The translations under genes and the position numbers were made by a program. Positions 7,558 through 10,275 of a stretch of DNA of 10,275 bases are shown here, piece by piece (the stretch's first letter is position 1; each line of letters starts with the position of its first letter). The DNA lies in the NCBI GenBank assembly GCA_937906765.1, contig CALCUV010000033.1, positions 1-10,275 on the forward strand, given 5' to 3'. A model generated the notes under the pieces. That model did no database searches. It had not been told where the DNA came from and was given only the letters and a program-made list of their open reading frames with translations. Source of the stretch: an uncultured Prevotella sp. (GTDB lineage: Bacteria; Bacteroidota; Bacteroidia; Bacteroidales; Bacteroidaceae).

Positions 7558-7584
7558 ATAATTCTCCCTACTAAGGTAAACAAA

Positions 7585-7622
7585 AATAGCTCCGACTTAT
7601 GAACGCATAAGTCGGAGCTATT
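7585..7622 (-). terminator. Intrinsic terminator of aat (clpA-aat unit)
   Basis: A perfect 17-bp stem (7585-7601 with 7606-7622), whose core is TAGCTCCGACTTATG, closes an AACG loop. On the minus strand the stem runs into a T tract (+ strand A run 7582-7586, then C, then AAA). It lies about 30 bases after the aat stop codon, so it should end the clpA-aat transcript. On the + strand no T run follows, so it would be a poor terminator in that direction. Confidence 0.85.
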
Positions 7623-7653
7623 GCTCTTAAAATCATAAAATGAAATACGGTTG

Positions 7654-8325
7654 TTAGATAGCACCCTCTTTGCCTATGAGTTTGAGGTAGTCATCATAGG
7701 GAATGTAGCGACCACCCATGCTTTCGAGATGCTGGGTACGGAGTTGGCAGTCAATGAGTACGCCTCCGTGAGCCTTCATATAGCGCGAGAGGAAAACGAG
7801 TGCCAATTTGGAAGCACTGGGTACGAGTGAAAACATGCTTTCGCCGAAAAAGGCCCACTGCGTTCCGGCTTCGTTCGTGGTCATTACCACTCCGTAGAGT
7901 CCGCCTACCAATTCTTCGCCATCCCAAACCTCTACGCTGGCGCAATATCCGAGTTTGTGAAGGCGGGTATAGGCCTTTTTCACTTCGTCTCCCAACCATG
8001 CGCCCTGTTCATGCTCACGCAAACGCCCGCATTCACTAATGACTCTTTCGAAAGCACGATTGAGCGAGAAGGTGTAACGGCGCTTGTTGATAAGGTTACG
8101 GAGCGAGTGGGAGATGTGAATTTCATCGGGGAAAATGACAAACCTCTGCATCGGACACCACCACTGAGGGATTCCTTCTCGAAAGTCATACCACGGGAAG
8201 ATGCCATACTGATATGCTAAAAGGAGACGCTCCGTTGACAGATCGCCTCCTATTGCAAATATTCCGCTTTTCTCGCCCAAGCGTGGGTCGGGAAAACCAA
8301 TTTCTTCTGTGAGTTCAAAAACCAT
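7654..8325 (-). CDS. aat: Leucyl/phenylalanyl-tRNA-protein transferase
   Basis: A full-length 223-residue cytoplasmic enzyme (E. coli Aat has 234). It transfers Leu or Phe from aminoacyl-tRNA to proteins with N-terminal Lys or Arg, making them substrates for ClpS-ClpAP. Family landmarks in order: FPDP (11-14), GIFAIGGDLS (21-30), LLAYQYGIFPW (35-45), WWCP (55-58), HISHSLRN (70-77), VEVWDGEELVGGLYGV (131-146), FFGESMFS (159-166, with the conserved Glu162), and IDCQ (191-194, with the conserved Gln194). Between GLYGV and FFGESMFS there are about six more residues (MTTNEAGTQWA region) than I recall in E. coli, a small loop insertion. It lies 154 bp downstream of clpA on the same strand with no clear terminator between them, so co-transcription is likely. 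The start gives a normal family N-terminus. Confidence 0.96.
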   Translation of the reverse strand: MVFELTEEIGFPDPRLGEKSGIFAIGGDLSTERLLLAYQYGIFPWYDFREGIPQWWCPMQRFVIFPDEIHISHSLRNLINKRRYTFSLNRAFERVISECGRLREHEQGAWLGDEVKKAYTRLHKLGYCASVEVWDGEELVGGLYGVVMTTNEAGTQWAFFGESMFSLVPSASKLALVFLSRYMKAHGGVLIDCQLRTQHLESMGGRYIPYDDYLKLIGKEGAI

Positions 8326-8332
8326 TGTTGAG

Positions 8333-8475
8333 GGTTAAGGTCTAAAGGTTTTAAGATGTTTAGGTTTTAAGGTCTTGTGGGCACTTTACCTTCAATGTTT
8401 TTTAGGAATGTAAGAGTCAGCCTATTCGCTCCGAATGGCCTTATAACCTCAAAACCTTATAACCTTATAACCTCA
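8333..8475. repeat. Interspersed AAGGTTWTAA repeats forming a long imperfect inverted repeat
   Basis: The clpA-aat gap holds many variants of one short word. On the + strand AAGGTTTTAAG (8345-8355) and AGGTTTTAAGG (8362-8372) face an opposite-orientation block at 8439-8475 with three CCTTATAACC-type copies and one CCTCAAAACC. Left and right copies are 10 of 11 complementary, so the blocks could fold together. In the middle, at 8420-8439, is a smaller hairpin (GCC-ATTCG and CGAAT-GGC with a 3-base loop and one bulged T). There is no strong T run at the end on the minus strand, so I do not call it a terminator. It resembles a small palindromic intergenic repeat family. Confidence 0.6.
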
Positions 8476-8479
8476 TTTT

Positions 8480-10275
8480 TTACTTCATCCAAAGTTCGCC
8501 ATCCTTTACGCTGACTACGGCTTCTCCGCCCTTCTTCATCTTACCGAAGAGGATGCTACGCATTAAGAGGGGCTTGAGATACTGCGCTACGACGCGGTCC
8601 ATCTCACGCGCTCCGTATTCTGGCGTAAATCCTTTCTCGAGAAGCCATTCGTAGGCTTCGGCAGAGAGGTTGAGTGTCACCTTCTTGGCTGCCAATTTCT
8701 CGCGGAAACCACGGAGCTTCTTGTCCAAGATAAGGCGCGCCATCTGTTTGTCCATATCGCGGAAAACAACAGTGGCAGAGAGGCGGTTGATAAACTCAGG
8801 TTTGAACGTCTGTTTCACCTGCTTCATCATAGCTTCCCCAGTCGTGACGCCACCTCCGAATCCGATGTTCGCCTTACGGGCATGTTGTGCACCAGCATTC
8901 GAAGTCATGAGCAAGATTACGTTTTTGAAGTCTGCCTTATTACCCTTGTTGTCGGTAAGTTGGGCATAGTCCATCACCTGAAGCAAGATGTTGTAAATAT
9001 CGCTGTGTGCCTTTTCAATTTCATCAAGAAGGAGCACGCAGTAAGGCGTCTTGCGGATGGCATCAGTGAGCAAACCGCCATCATCATAACCTATGTAACC
9101 AGCGGGTGAACCTATGAGTTTGGCAACAGTATGCTTCTCGGTGTATTCACTCATGTCGAAGCGAATGAGTTCCACTCCCAACTCCTTAGCCAACACTTTC
9201 GCCACCTCCGTTTTACCTACGCCGGTAGGACCTACGAATAACATGCTCGCAACTGGTTTGCCGTCGTCGGTAAGTCCGGATTTCGACATCTGAACCGATT
9301 CAACGAGTTTCTGAATAGCCTCATCCTGACCATAGATTTGCGACTTGATGCGCTCTTCTAACGTTGCGAGCGACTCAAGGTCGTCACCCTTAATGGCCAT
9401 TGCTTCAATCTTCGCCACGTTTGCCAAAGCCTCGTCCACCGTAGTTATCTTGATGCGCACCTTTGAGGAAGAATCCTTGGGTGCACTGAGTTCGGTGAGC
9501 GTAGCTGCTTCATCGAGCAATTCAATTGCCTTTTCGGGAAGGAAACGGTCGGAGATGTATTTCGCAGAGAGTTCAATGGCATGACGGATAATGGGTTCCG
9601 TGATGCTTACGTGGTGGAAACGCTCAATGCTCTTACGATGATTGTTGAGGATTTCGACAGTTTCTTCCACGGAAGGTTCTTTAATTTCAATCTGTTGGAA
9701 ACGTCGTGTCAAACTCTTGTTTTTGGCAACGTAGCGAGTGTAATCCTCGTGTGTGGTAGTGCCAATGAAGCGGAGCGTACCGCTATCAATGTAGGGTTTT
9801 AAGAGATGTGACACGTCCATTGACCCATCTTGTCCGCGACTTGAGCCAACCAAATGGTGGATATCGTCAATAACGATGATGGGAGTAACGGTCACTTTAC
9901 GTCCGGTGCGTTCGTCGGTGCCCTCAATGGCTAAGTCCTTGATGCCTTCAAGCACAGCCTTCATGCATTTCTCCATTTCGCCGCGGAACTGTGCGTTAGC
10001 GTAAAGCGCAGTTACGTCAAGCTGGTACATGGGACACTTCTGGATGCGAGCGGGTGCCGAACTGTTTTGCGAATATGTCTGGAGCGCAGAAAGCATTGCC
10101 GTTTTACCCACACCGGGCTCACCAACGAGCAATGCGCAATTCTTGCTCTGTCGGCTCAATACGCTTGCAATGCGGTCGAGTTCCTTTTTGCGTCCGACGA
10201 TAGGCGTAGAAAGATTCGACTCAAACTCAGTTGCGAAGCGCTGCCAGGCAGGTGTTTCCATTCCTTGGGGAGAGA
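8480..10275 (-). CDS. clpA: ATP-dependent Clp protease ATP-binding subunit ClpA (5' end outside window)
   Basis: A two-ring AAA+ unfoldase that feeds proteins to ClpP. The reading frame is open to the window edge, with SPQG before the first methionine (10261). That Met is therefore probably internal, and roughly 150 residues including the ClpS-binding N-domain are missing. Counting from it: D1 Walker A GEPGVGKT (47-54), Walker B IIVIDD (128-133), arginines RRF (186-188); D2 Walker A GPTGVGKT (344-351), pore loop GYIGY (388-392), Walker B VLLLDE (409-414), ClpP-binding loop IGF (466-468), arginine finger in FINRL (490-494), sensor-2 GAR (550-552). D2 looks fully active. D1 departs from the norm: Asp133 replaces the usual catalytic Glu, the pore loop reads QFRG rather than KYRG, and about ten extra residues precede Walker B. 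IGF and the aat neighbour favour ClpA over ClpB or ClpC. Confidence 0.93.
   Translation of the reverse strand, partial: SPQGMETPAWQRFATEFESNLSTPIVGRKKELDRIASVLSRQSKNCALLVGEPGVGKTAMLSALQTYSQNSSAPARIQKCPMYQLDVTALYANAQFRGEMEKCMKAVLEGIKDLAIEGTDERTGRKVTVTPIIVIDDIHHLVGSSRGQDGSMDVSHLLKPYIDSGTLRFIGTTTHEDYTRYVAKNKSLTRRFQQIEIKEPSVEETVEILNNHRKSIERFHHVSITEPIIRHAIELSAKYISDRFLPEKAIELLDEAATLTELSAPKDSSSKVRIKITTVDEALANVAKIEAMAIKGDDLESLATLEERIKSQIYGQDEAIQKLVESVQMSKSGLTDDGKPVASMLFVGPTGVGKTEVAKVLAKELGVELIRFDMSEYTEKHTVAKLIGSPAGYIGYDDGGLLTDAIRKTPYCVLLLDEIEKAHSDIYNILLQVMDYAQLTDNKGNKADFKNVILLMTSNAGAQHARKANIGFGGGVTTGEAMMKQVKQTFKPEFINRLSATVVFRDMDKQMARLILDKKLRGFREKLAAKKVTLNLSAEAYEWLLEKGFTPEYGAREMDRVVAQYLKPLLMRSILFGKMKKGGEAVVSVKDGELWMK

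Overview
All large genes in this window lie on the minus strand. The proteins point to the phylum Bacteroidota, probably the order Bacteroidales and perhaps a Prevotella relative. The reasons are a DUF5723-type outer-membrane barrel, a lipoprotein with a Bacteroidota-style surface-export signal, start codons without clear Shine-Dalgarno sequences, and a promoter of the Bacteroides TTTG/TAnnTTTG type. The genus is a guess.

Layout from left to right. Bases 1-40 look like the last 12 codons of a + strand gene that began outside the window, followed by a + strand hairpin terminator at 62-109. A 780-residue TonB-dependent receptor (2502 down to 160) converges on it. In front of the receptor is a compact regulatory region: a Bacteroides-type promoter embedded in three short dyad-symmetric elements. 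Next come two genes 7 bp apart that must form an operon. The promoter-proximal one encodes a 1002-residue acidic lipoprotein (7160 to 4152), and the second a 462-residue DUF5723-type outer-membrane beta-barrel protein (4144 to 2756). A 493-bp gap follows. It is AT-rich near the lipoprotein start, has one doubtful 56-codon + strand reading frame, and ends in a near-perfect hairpin terminator for the gene on its right. That gene is aat (8325 to 7654). Upstream of aat is clpA (from beyond 10275 to 8480), cut by the window edge.

Functionally there are three units. clpA and aat belong to the bacterial N-degron (N-end rule) pathway: Aat tags N-terminal Lys/Arg proteins with Leu or Phe, and ClpA, helped by ClpS, feeds them to ClpP. 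The lipoprotein and barrel pair looks like a cell-surface system of unknown job and is the best candidate here for something undescribed. The TonB receptor lacks a SusD partner and the N-terminal extension of SusC proteins. It has unusually methionine-rich stretches, which suggests a metal, metallophore or haem-like ligand rather than a glycan; that is inference.

No tRNA, rRNA, CRISPR array, transposase or insertion sequence was recognised.
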